Both the position numbers and the translations under genes were made by a program. Positions 1 to 7,505 of a DNA stretch of 28,692 nucleotides are shown piece by piece. The stretch comes from UMGS1279 sp045577495 (GTDB lineage: Bacteria > Bacillota > Clostridia > Oscillospirales > Acutalibacteraceae). The stretch is from assembly GCA_045577495.1 (NCBI GenBank), contig JAZNIK010000064.1:1-28692 (forward strand), given 5' to 3'. Numbering within the stretch: the stretch's first letter is position 1; each line of letters opens with the position of its first letter. The notes under the pieces are model-generated. The model had not been told where the DNA came from, searched no databases, and worked only from the letters and a program-made list of their open reading frames with translations.

Positions 1-75
1 CTTTCTCATTTTAATAGACTTTATTCTAGTGTGTTTGGTATAAATCCCTCTCAAAGCAAAAAACATTTTGACTGA
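1..75 (+). CDS. AraC-family transcriptional regulator, C-terminal fragment
   Basis: Only the last 24 codons and the TGA stop lie in the window. They read LSHFNRLYSSVFGINPSQ followed by SKKHFD, which fits the end of the second helix-turn-helix of AraC/XylS regulators (pattern ShFnRxFkxxfGxsPsqyR). The gene is open at the left edge, so its ligand domain cannot be seen. It runs in the same direction as the catabolic operon that begins 88 bases later, and such regulators often control the adjacent sugar genes. That it regulates this operon is an inference from position only. Confidence 0.72.
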   Translation, partial: LSHFNRLYSSVFGINPSQSKKHFD

Positions 76-96
76 AATATACAAATTTTTTATTAT
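68..96 (+). promoter_or_regulatory. candidate sigma-A promoter of the glycyl radical operon
   Basis: TTGACT (68-73), a 17-base spacer and TATTAT (91-96) fit a sigma-A promoter. An alternative -10, TATAAT at 94-99, would have a 20-base spacer. The -35 overlaps the stop codon of the upstream AraC gene. A start near 103 would give a leader of about 60 nt that contains the hairpin at 116-152. Confidence 0.5.
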
Positions 97-115
97 AATA
101 TACATAGTAAAAACG

Positions 116-165
116 CTCCCTTTGTGATATGATAAGCAAAAATCAAAGGGAGTGCTTTTTATTTT
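116..165 (+). promoter_or_regulatory. leader hairpin overlapping ribosome site and start, terminator-like
   Basis: CTCCCTTTG (116-124) is perfectly complementary to CAAAGGGAG (144-152), with a 19-base loop. A G-U and a C-G pair extend the stem, and a T-rich tract (156-165) follows. It looks like an intrinsic terminator for the AraC gene, yet the right arm is also the ribosome site (AAAGGGAG, 145-152) for the TTG start at 164. When folded it would hide the ribosome site and could stop transcription, so it may act as an attenuator or switch for the operon. Confidence 0.6.
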
Positions 166-943
166 GAAGTATAGTGCCTGTATTGATATGTTGTTTCCCG
201 AAACTGATTTTTATAATCGTTTTGCTCTCGCTAAGTCTGCGGGGGTAGATGCCATAGAGTTTTGGAAATGGAGTAACAAAGATTTAAGTAAAATTAAATC
301 CGAATTAAAAACAAATAATTTATCTGTATCGGTATTTAATTTGGATAGCCAAGATGAAAAACTTTCACGCGACCTTTCGCGAGGTATTTTAAATGCAGGT
401 CGTGTAGATGAATTCATCAGTGCGTTAAAAGAAACAATACCAGTTTACAAATCGCTAAACGCCAAGGCCTTAATTGTACTGATAGGTGAAACACTTGATA
501 TCCCCTATGATGAGCAAATAAGTAATATCATACGATGTTTAGAGGCGGCCGTTCCGCTACTTGAAAAAGAAAATGTTAATCTCGTGGTTGAACCGCTTAA
601 TGATATTGACAGAAAAAATTATTTTTTACCCCGAGCAAAAGAAGTGCTTGAAATTTTGCAGAGAGTCAACTGCAAAAATATAAAAATTTTGCTTGATTTA
701 TATCACGAGCAACTTATGGCTGGTAACCTAATTAACACAATAAATGATAATATTGATTTAATAGGTCATATACACGTAGCTGATGCACCTGGTAGGCACG
801 AAATGGGCACAGGTGAAATCAATTATAAAAATATTCTAAAAACACTTGCTGAGTGTAATTATAAAAATTATGTAGGTTTTGAATTTCGCTCTACTAAAGA
901 TGCAGAAGAAACCGTAAAAACAATTAAGGAGTGGTTGTTATGA
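164..943 (+). CDS. hydroxypyruvate isomerase-like sugar isomerase/epimerase (TIM barrel)
   Basis: This 259-residue protein belongs to the AP-endonuclease-2/xylose-isomerase-like TIM barrels. It carries the Hyi/OtnI signature HIHVADAPGRHEMGTGEINY around residues 202-221. Likely metal ligands are Glu143 (VVEPLN), Asp178 (LLDLYHEQ), a His/Gln and Glu240 (GFEF). Hyi interconverts hydroxypyruvate and tartronate semialdehyde; related OtnI acts on 2-oxo-tetronates. LgdB-type relatives act on 3-keto sugars, so the true substrate is open. The start is TTG 164, since AAAGGGAG lies 11 bases upstream; the GTG at 152 sits inside that ribosome site. The stop overlaps the next gene as ATGA. First gene of the glycyl radical operon. 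Confidence 0.82.
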   Translation: MKYSACIDMLFPETDFYNRFALAKSAGVDAIEFWKWSNKDLSKIKSELKTNNLSVSVFNLDSQDEKLSRDLSRGILNAGRVDEFISALKETIPVYKSLNAKALIVLIGETLDIPYDEQISNIIRCLEAAVPLLEKENVNLVVEPLNDIDRKNYFLPRAKEVLEILQRVNCKNIKILLDLYHEQLMAGNLINTINDNIDLIGHIHVADAPGRHEMGTGEINYKNILKTLAECNYKNYVGFEFRSTKDAEETVKTIKEWLL

Positions 944-2247
944 AATTAAATTTAGGTATTGTTGGGTATGGTGCATTTTCAAAAGACTTTGTTGACCTTT
1001 TTCACCTACACCCAGATATAGAAAAAATGTATGTAGCAGAGTTGTATCCTGAAAGAAGAAAAGAAATCAAAGAGCATCTGCCCGATGTTGAAGTGTATTC
1101 TTCCTATGAGGAAATGCTGGAAAAAGCAGAAGATATGAATAGCGTAGGTATTTTCACACAACGACATTTACATGCTGATATGGTTATCAAGGCCCTTGAA
1201 GCCGGCAAAAATGTTTATAGTGCAGTTCCCATTGCATGCACAATAGAAGATGTAAAGAAAATTGTAGAACTTGTTAAAAAAACAAAACTTGTATATATGA
1301 TGGCTGAAACTTGTTATTATTATCCTGAGGCTATTTTTTGTCGACAGAAATACCAAGAAGGCGCGTTTGGAAAATTTGTATATGCTGAAGCGCAGTACTA
1401 CCATGATATTAGAGAAATGTATAACGACTTTAAGCGAAGCGGTGGAGAGTCTTGGCGTAGGGTTGCAGGTATTCCTCCTATGTTTTATCCTACACACTCA
1501 ATCAGTACTGTTTTTTCTGCCATAAATCAGTACGCTACAAAAGTTTCATGTATGGGTATGCGTGACGATTTTCCTGATGAGATTTTCGGCGAAGAAAAAA
1601 ACGATTTTGAAAACCCATTCAGCAACGAAACCGCTATATTCAGAATGTCGGGCGGTGGCGTTGTAAGAATAAATGAATTTCGCCGAGTTGGTATTAACAA
1701 ACCATCTACTTACATAACCTGTTTTTACGGTGAGCAAGGTGCTTATGACCGAATAGCCGATAAGCATTATTTTCAAACCGCACCGTATATCGACCGTAAT
1801 AATGAAAAGAAAGAGCGCCGTTTAGAAGATGTTTCGGAATTGCTTTTGCCACAGCACTATAAAGATTTTCGCGATGGAAAAATCGAAAAAGGCTTTTGGG
1901 GTGATGTCTGGGAGGATGGAAAATCCGAAATCAGCGGCGATGCTATTGTTGGTGTTCCCGACATATTAGACATTAACCGAATCCCCAAAGCTTTAAGAAA
2001 ACATAAAAATATGCATCATTTAGGCTCTCATCCCTTTTTGGTAGACGATTTTGTGCGTGCTGTTGTTGAAAATAAACTTCCTCCAAACAATGCTTGGGAT
2101 GCAGCGCGTTATATGATTCCCGGTCTTGTGGCGCACGAATCTGCACTTCGCGGTGGTGAGCTTTTGGATATTCCGGATTTGGGTGATGCCCCTGCGGAAT
2201 TTGAAAGACTAACATATGTTAAAAAGGATTATTACGAAAATGATTAA
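940..2247 (+). CDS. Gfo/Idh/MocA-family oxidoreductase, EKP lysine replaced
   Basis: The 435-residue protein opens with a Rossmann nucleotide-binding motif (LGIVGYGAF, residues 5-13) and continues with the Gfo/Idh/MocA C-terminal alpha/beta domain. Family members are NAD(P)-dependent dehydrogenases of sugars, inositols and their derivatives. The strand that normally carries the catalytic Glu-Lys-Pro reads SAVPIA (94-99), so Val96 stands where Lys is expected. A His is kept in the PTHSIS motif. It is longer than the usual 330-380 residues. ATG 940 is the start, with AAGGAG (926-931) 8 bases ahead and an ATGA overlap with the isomerase stop. It may be a divergent enzyme, or act without the classical lysine. 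The substrate is unknown. Confidence 0.85.
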   Translation: MKLNLGIVGYGAFSKDFVDLFHLHPDIEKMYVAELYPERRKEIKEHLPDVEVYSSYEEMLEKAEDMNSVGIFTQRHLHADMVIKALEAGKNVYSAVPIACTIEDVKKIVELVKKTKLVYMMAETCYYYPEAIFCRQKYQEGAFGKFVYAEAQYYHDIREMYNDFKRSGGESWRRVAGIPPMFYPTHSISTVFSAINQYATKVSCMGMRDDFPDEIFGEEKNDFENPFSNETAIFRMSGGGVVRINEFRRVGINKPSTYITCFYGEQGAYDRIADKHYFQTAPYIDRNNEKKERRLEDVSELLLPQHYKDFRDGKIEKGFWGDVWEDGKSEISGDAIVGVPDILDINRIPKALRKHKNMHHLGSHPFLVDDFVRAVVENKLPPNNAWDAARYMIPGLVAHESALRGGELLDIPDLGDAPAEFERLTYVKKDYYEND

Positions 2248-3313
2248 GGTATGTATCGTTGGATGCGGAATGATTGCTAACAGCGCTCATATTCCCGCAT
2301 ATTTAGAAAATAAGAACGACTATTCCTTGGTGGCGGTTTGCGATTTTAATATTGATGCCGCAAAGCAAACGGCAGAAAAGTTCAAAATACCTGCCTATTA
2401 TAGCTCTGCCGAAGAAATGCTGGAAAAACACAAGCCTGACCTTGTTTCTGTTTGCACACCAAATTTATCTCATAAAGATTTTGTTGAAAAAGCGCTTTTG
2501 TCGGGCGCTAATGTGCTTTGTGAAAAACCGTTAGCCACAACATATGCAGATGTTAAAGAACTTTTTAACCTTGCGTCACAAAAAGGCAAGGTTTTAATGA
2601 CCTGCCAATCACTTAGATTTTTGCCTGAGCGTTTAGCTGCAAAAAGCCTTGTGGATAATGGAAGTGTTGGTGATATATATTATGCCGAGCTTTCACGAAT
2701 CCGTCAAAGAGGTATTCCAATGTGGGGTAAGTTCCATATAAAAAGCGAAAGCGGAGGCGGTGCGTTTTTGGATATAGGCGTGCATGCTATTGATAGCGTA
2801 ATTTGGCTTATGGGCAATCCTGCACCAAAAACTGTAACAGCGGTTATGAAAAAAGTACATGCAGATGAGGTTGGAACGGATAAAAATTCGGGCGCTTTAA
2901 AAGGCGGTGTTGATATAAGCAAATTCAATCCTGATGAAATGGATGTTGAATCGTTTGCGAGTGGTTATGTCACCTTTGAAAACGGTGCATCGCTTAATTT
3001 TAAGGTTTCTTGGGCAGCCAACTTAAAAGAGGAAAACAACATTATCCTTTCGGGTGAAAAATGCGGAATTGATATTGAAAACAAAAAGATTATTTCTGAA
3101 AATCTCCATAATGATTTAGTTGTTACCCCGAACGGTTTTTCAACCGAAGCGTTTTATGGTCATTTCTGCATTATAAAAAATATGGCAGATGTTTTATTGC
3201 GCGGCGCTAAACCTTGTATACAACCCAGTGAAACACTTAATGTTACTTCAATCATTGAAGCCGCATATCTTTCTGCTGAAAAGGGCAGAACGATAAATAT
3301 TTGCGAGTTATAA
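2240..3313 (+). CDS. Gfo/Idh/MocA-family oxidoreductase
   Basis: A 357-residue dehydrogenase with an intact Rossmann start (VCIVGCGMIA, residues 4-13), the catalytic strand CEKPLAT (Lys96) and the GGGAFLDIGVHAID segment that carries the family's conserved His. It looks like a complete, active NAD(P)-dependent sugar or polyol dehydrogenase. ATG 2240 overlaps the end of the preceding gene by 8 bases, which implies coupled translation. An upstream in-frame start at 2216 is rejected because it lies within the previous gene and lacks a good ribosome site. It is one of three family members in the operon. They are divergent from each other, which suggests different steps rather than a recent duplication. 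Confidence 0.88.
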   Translation: MIKVCIVGCGMIANSAHIPAYLENKNDYSLVAVCDFNIDAAKQTAEKFKIPAYYSSAEEMLEKHKPDLVSVCTPNLSHKDFVEKALLSGANVLCEKPLATTYADVKELFNLASQKGKVLMTCQSLRFLPERLAAKSLVDNGSVGDIYYAELSRIRQRGIPMWGKFHIKSESGGGAFLDIGVHAIDSVIWLMGNPAPKTVTAVMKKVHADEVGTDKNSGALKGGVDISKFNPDEMDVESFASGYVTFENGASLNFKVSWAANLKEENNIILSGEKCGIDIENKKIISENLHNDLVVTPNGFSTEAFYGHFCIIKNMADVLLRGAKPCIQPSETLNVTSIIEAAYLSAEKGRTINICEL

Positions 3314-3328
3314 CAAAGGAGCTTTTTT

Positions 3329-4330
3329 ATGAAAAAAATCAAAGCCGTCATTATTGGGTTTGCACATATGCACGTTAATGAAATTGCACAGTACATTGAT
3401 GAGCAGGAGGATTTTGAACTTGTTGGTTTTGCCGATGTACCCCCTGACTGTCCTGAAAAGACCGAAGCAAGATATACTCGCGCTTGGAATATCAAAAACA
3501 ACAGCGAAAAATACGGCATAACTCCATATGATGATTACCGTAAAATGCTAGACGATTTAAAGCCTGATTTTGCTTTTATTCTCTGTGAGAATGCTAAAAA
3601 ACCCGAAATAGTTTTAGAGTGCGCAAAACGTGGTGTTGATGTAAGCATTGAAAAGCCGATGGCAGTAAGCTTAAAGGCAGCCAAAAAGATTAAAAAAATT
3701 GTTTCAAAATATGGTATTGAGGCTATTGTAAATTGGCCTGTTATTTGGCGCCCATACATACATAAAGGTATAGTTGCCCTTGAAAGTGGAGTTGTTGGAA
3801 AACTTGTAAAAGCCTTTTATATAAATGGTCACACAGGACCATTGGGAAAAGGCGCAAAGCATCGTGGCGTTTCAGAAAAAGCGCAGGAGATGACCGATGA
3901 AGAGCGCGCTTCTACCTGGTGGTATAAAGCCGAAACAGGCGGCGGTGCTTTTTTGGATATTGGCTGTTATGGGTGCTTTTTTAATCAGTGGGTACGATCT
4001 GATAACGACAAACCTTTATCTGTTATTGCATTTGCAAATAACTATAACACCCCTTATATGAATGCATCTGACAATATGGCAGGAATAATTGAATACAAAG
4101 ATTCTTTTGGTGTGGTTGAAGGCAGTTGGACAGTGCCGCAGGCATCACTGCCTACGGGTCCTGTGTATGTGGGAACTGAGGGCGTAATCTATTGTACACC
4201 CGAAAAAGATATTGAAATTATGAATATATATGGCGAAAAAATTGAGGTGCCTGATTATGAACTTATACCACACATTAGAAATATAGCAGACCACTATGCC
4301 TATTGCAAAAAACGGGTACACCTCTTATAA
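3329..4330 (+). CDS. Gfo/Idh/MocA-family oxidoreductase, truncated by a -1 frameshift
   Basis: As read, the protein has 333 residues. The N-terminal site is IIGFAHMHV (8-16), the catalytic strand is IEKPMAV (Lys109) and GGGAFLDIGCYG replaces the usual GGGAFLDIGVHA, so the His is missing. AAAGGAG precedes ATG 3329. The last five residues (RVHLL) do not fit the family. From the A6 run at 4307-4312, the -1 frame continues with TGTPLIKTVTLDFNLNLM and then ALIDAAMKSAKSGK, a normal family C-terminus, to a TGA at 4426-4428. That TGA overlaps the next start as ATGA. The original gene was therefore 3329-4428, about 366 residues. A sequencing error, a recent deletion or programmed slippage are all possible. 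Confidence 0.85.
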   Translation: MKKIKAVIIGFAHMHVNEIAQYIDEQEDFELVGFADVPPDCPEKTEARYTRAWNIKNNSEKYGITPYDDYRKMLDDLKPDFAFILCENAKKPEIVLECAKRGVDVSIEKPMAVSLKAAKKIKKIVSKYGIEAIVNWPVIWRPYIHKGIVALESGVVGKLVKAFYINGHTGPLGKGAKHRGVSEKAQEMTDEERASTWWYKAETGGGAFLDIGCYGCFFNQWVRSDNDKPLSVIAFANNYNTPYMNASDNMAGIIEYKDSFGVVEGSWTVPQASLPTGPVYVGTEGVIYCTPEKDIEIMNIYGEKIEVPDYELIPHIRNIADHYAYCKKRVHLL

Positions 4331-4428
4331 AAACCGTAACGCTGGATTTTAACCTTAATCTTATGGCGCTTATTGATGCCGCAATGAAATCAGCAAAATC
4401 AGGGAAAAGAGAAAAGGTGCAAAAATGA
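4307..4428 (+). other. frameshift site and out-of-frame C-terminal remnant of the third oxidoreductase
   Basis: Six A residues (4307-4312) before CGG put the reading frame into an early stop at 4328-4330. Re-reading the last A, or adding a seventh A, restores 38 codons that encode the expected Gfo/Idh/MocA C-terminus. The restored TGA (4426-4428) overlaps the activase ATG (4425), matching the overlap style of the rest of the operon. Confidence 0.8.
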
Positions 4429-5198
4429 TGACAGCTATAGTTGCTGATATTCAGCATGCAAGCCTACACGATGGGCCGGGTATTCGCACTACTGTATTTT
4501 TTAAAGGATGCCCTTTAAATTGCCTTTGGTGTCATAATCCCGAATGTATCGAAAAAAAGCCTCAGATATTAAATTATCCTGAAAAGTGTATTGGTTGTAG
4601 GGAATGTGAAAAAGGTTGCTTTGCGGGTGCTAAAGTTGTTTGCGGAAAAGAAATGTCGGCAGAACAGATTTTTGATGAGATTATGCTTGATGTTAATTAC
4701 TATCAAGATAATGGTGGCGTAACCTTTTCGGGTGGCGAACCTCTTTTATATCCTGATGTAATTAAAGAGGTTATTCATCTTTGCAAAAAGCATAATATTA
4801 AAACTGCGATTGAAACCTCGCTATATCTTTATGATGAAGAAATTTTAAAATCTGTTGACTGCATTATGGCAGATTTTAAAATTTTTGACGATGTTAAGCA
4901 TAAAGAATATACCGGGGTATCAAATGATATTATAAAAAAACATTTTCTACTCTTAGACAAGTTAAATAAACCTTTTATTGTAAGAACTCCTATCATAGCC
5001 GGGATTAATGATACTTCTGATGAAATTCTCAATATAAAAGGTTTTATTAAACCACTTAAAAATCTCACGGCATATGAGCTTTTGCCATATCATCCACTAG
5101 GGGTTTCTAAGCAAACTGCTTTAGGAATAGAAACACAAAGCTTTGAAACACCTACAAAACAGCTTATGGAGGACTTAAAACACTATGCTGAGCTATGA
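4425..5198 (+). CDS. glycyl radical enzyme-activating protein (radical SAM)
   Basis: The 257-residue activase has the radical-SAM motif CPLNCLWC (Cys29, Cys33, Cys36) that binds the catalytic [4Fe-4S] cluster, and the SGGEP motif for S-adenosylmethionine. An insert with CIGCRECEKGC (Cys55, 58, 61, 65) could bind one extra cluster. That is intermediate between plain PflA (none) and many activases with a two-cluster ferredoxin insert. It should abstract a hydrogen from the glycine of the enzyme encoded next door to make the radical. The start is ATG 4425 or 4428. The gene overlaps the glycyl radical enzyme by 14 bases, so partner identity is well supported. Confidence 0.93.
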   Translation: MMTAIVADIQHASLHDGPGIRTTVFFKGCPLNCLWCHNPECIEKKPQILNYPEKCIGCRECEKGCFAGAKVVCGKEMSAEQIFDEIMLDVNYYQDNGGVTFSGGEPLLYPDVIKEVIHLCKKHNIKTAIETSLYLYDEEILKSVDCIMADFKIFDDVKHKEYTGVSNDIIKKHFLLLDKLNKPFIVRTPIIAGINDTSDEILNIKGFIKPLKNLTAYELLPYHPLGVSKQTALGIETQSFETPTKQLMEDLKHYAEL

Positions 5199-7404
5199 TG
5201 ATAGAATAAAAATATTAAGAGAAACAAAAATCAAGCATACTCTACAAAAAAAGGAACAAAACGGATACACCGACCTTGACGATTTTGGTACCGTTCCTTT
5301 GCCCGAAAACTATAAGGTTGAGCCTTGGTTTAACAGCGAAAACGGTAGTTTTTACGGATATGACGGTATGAGCGAAAATTTTTGCAGAGTTATGGACGCG
5401 CACCCCGTATATGTTGACCCATTAGAGATGCTTTGCGGAAGATGGCGTGATATGCTAGTAAACTATCGTGGCGATTTGCATTATATGCCTAAATGGCGCA
5501 AGGAACAACTTAAAGATGAAGATATGTCGGGCATTACTGCGCAATGGAGCAAGCGTTGGGATGAAAAACACTTTCCCTACGATGAATTAAAGCCTTTGCA
5601 AAAAATGTATAATATTCAAACAGGAATTGATTCAGATGCTCATTTTGCTTGTGATTACACAATTGGTTTATCTCTAGGCTTTGGTGGTTTTTTACAAAAA
5701 ATAGAAAAATACCGTAAAATCAATCCCGATAAAAAAGCCTTTTATGATGCCGAACAAAAATGTGTAGAAGCAATTATCAGATTTGTTGACCGACACACCG
5801 TCGAAATCGAAAAGCAACTTAAAGCTGAAACTCGCCCCGAGATAAAGCAAAACCTTGAAGAAATGCTTAAAACAAATCTTGCCATTCGCTTGGATGCCCC
5901 TAAAACATTTAGGCAAGCATGCCAATGGGTTGCGTATTTTAATTGTGCTTCTAGGATATACACACGTGATGGTGCTGGCTTTCAACTTGATACAATTCTT
6001 TTGCCATACTATGAAAATGACATAAAAGCAGGCATTTTAACCGATGAGGATGCAAAATTTTTAATTGCTAACCTTTTGCTTATCGACCCGCATTATTATC
6101 AGCTTTCGGGCGTAGACGAAAACGATAACGACCTTACTAACCATCTCTCCTACCTTGTTTTAGAAGCGGCAGACCTTATAAATATTTCAGCCAATCTTAC
6201 AGTTCGTGTGCACCAAAACTGCGATAAAGAATTTTTTAAAAAATCCGTATACTACCTTTTGAAAAATAAAAATGGTTGGCCAAGATTTTGTTGTGATAAA
6301 ACCCTTGCAGAAGGTTATATGAAAAACGGTATATCAAAAGAAATTGCTCGAAAGCGTATTGCAGTTGGATGCAACTGGATGTGTGTTCCCGGAATCGAAT
6401 TTCCAATGAACGATACCATAAAGGTTAATATTGCAAAGGTTTTAGAACATGCCTTAAAAGAAATAAAAACCAAAGATAACAAATCAACTGGGCTGCTGTT
6501 TGAACTGTTTACAAAGCATCTTAAAAAAGCGGTTGAAATAACTGCAGAGGGAATAAATCTGCACTTGGATAATCAGTGGCAGGTAACCCCTGAGCTTATA
6601 ATGAATTTGATGATGAAAAATTCTATTGAAAAAGGTCTTGATATATCACAGTGTGCAGAGATTTACACCATAGGCGTTGATGGAGCGGGGCTTGCGGTTG
6701 TGGCTGACTCTTTTGGTGCGTTAGAAACAAGGGTAGAAAATGAAAAGCTAGTATCCTTTGAGGATGTTTTAATCCATATTGAAAACAATTTTGAGGGTTC
6801 ATCCGGTGAGCGCATTCGTTTAATGTTAAACTCCTCCCCTAAATACTGCGGCGGAAACACGGTGTCTGATAAATGGGCAAGACGAATTACAGATATTTGG
6901 GTTAAAACGGTTAAAGAACAAAAGATGCCAAAGGGCAGACAGCTTATACCGGGTTGGTTTTCTTGGGCGCGTACCATTGAATATGGTAGCGCAGTAGATG
7001 CAACTCCTAACGGTAGAAAAAAAGGACAGCCCATTTCTCACGGCGCAAATCCGAATCCGCATTTTAGAACAGATGGCGCAATAACCGCACAGGCAAGTGG
7101 TATTGCAGCTGTCCAATGCGGATATGGAAATACTGCCCCTTTGCAAATAGAATTCGACCCAAAATTAAAAGCGGATGATGAGGGAATAGAGATAATCTCT
7201 AACTTCATACAAACCCATTTTAACGAGGGTGGAACACTTATAAATATAAACGTTTTAGATAAAGAAAAGTTACTAAAAGCTCACGAAAACCCTGAATTGT
7301 ATCCTGATTTAGTTGTTAGGGTTACAGGATTTACTGCGTATTTTGCAAGTCTTTCGCCTGATTTCCGTCAACTTGTTGTTGACAGATTTTTAACCGATAT
7401 GTAG
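5185..7404 (+). CDS. glycyl radical enzyme (PFL-like family), substrate unknown
   Basis: The 739-residue protein ends with the glycyl radical motif RVTGFTAYF; Gly715 is the radical site. The cysteine loop reads AVGCNWMCVPGIEF, with Cys396 at the usual thiyl position and a second Cys400. In choline lyase, glycerol/diol dehydratases, hydroxyproline dehydratase and arylacetate decarboxylases the loop is GCVE, with Glu two residues after Cys. Here that position is Trp398, so it does not match those eliminases or decarboxylases. It is not a PFL either, which has adjacent Cys-Cys. No microcompartment-targeting extension or shell gene is visible. GGAGG (5168-5172) lies 12 bases before ATG 5185. The gene closes the operon of dehydrogenases and isomerase. 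Function is unassigned. Confidence 0.9.
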   Translation: MLSYDDRIKILRETKIKHTLQKKEQNGYTDLDDFGTVPLPENYKVEPWFNSENGSFYGYDGMSENFCRVMDAHPVYVDPLEMLCGRWRDMLVNYRGDLHYMPKWRKEQLKDEDMSGITAQWSKRWDEKHFPYDELKPLQKMYNIQTGIDSDAHFACDYTIGLSLGFGGFLQKIEKYRKINPDKKAFYDAEQKCVEAIIRFVDRHTVEIEKQLKAETRPEIKQNLEEMLKTNLAIRLDAPKTFRQACQWVAYFNCASRIYTRDGAGFQLDTILLPYYENDIKAGILTDEDAKFLIANLLLIDPHYYQLSGVDENDNDLTNHLSYLVLEAADLINISANLTVRVHQNCDKEFFKKSVYYLLKNKNGWPRFCCDKTLAEGYMKNGISKEIARKRIAVGCNWMCVPGIEFPMNDTIKVNIAKVLEHALKEIKTKDNKSTGLLFELFTKHLKKAVEITAEGINLHLDNQWQVTPELIMNLMMKNSIEKGLDISQCAEIYTIGVDGAGLAVVADSFGALETRVENEKLVSFEDVLIHIENNFEGSSGERIRLMLNSSPKYCGGNTVSDKWARRITDIWVKTVKEQKMPKGRQLIPGWFSWARTIEYGSAVDATPNGRKKGQPISHGANPNPHFRTDGAITAQASGIAAVQCGYGNTAPLQIEFDPKLKADDEGIEIISNFIQTHFNEGGTLININVLDKEKLLKAHENPELYPDLVVRVTGFTAYFASLSPDFRQLVVDRFLTDM

Positions 7405-7424
7405 GTAATAAGTTCAAAATATAG

Positions 7425-7453
7425 TTGACAAAAGGCTGAAAAACCATTATTAT
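7425..7453 (+). promoter_or_regulatory. sigma-A promoter for the CorC/HlyC-type gene
   Basis: A consensus TTGACA (7425-7430), exactly 17 bases, then TATTAT (7448-7453). It lies in the 101-base gap after the glycyl radical enzyme and starts a separate transcript. No clear terminator was seen between the two units. Confidence 0.7.
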
Positions 7454-7505
7454 ATTATTTGTGGTAGTATGTGCCATAAATATATAGTAAGGAGTATTGT
7501 TTAAG

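Noticed and set aside
152..163. GTG 152 as the isomerase start
   Set aside because: It overlaps the ribosome site; TTG 164 has correct spacing and gives the family N-terminus KYSACIDMLFPE.
2240..4428. Recent tandem duplication of the oxidoreductase genes
   Set aside because: The proteins share only family motifs; their sequences, lengths and nucleotide-binding motifs differ too much for recent duplication.
6663..7146. Long minus-strand reading frames within the glycyl radical gene
   Set aside because: They lie opposite conserved codons of a well-supported gene, lack ribosome sites and show no family motifs.
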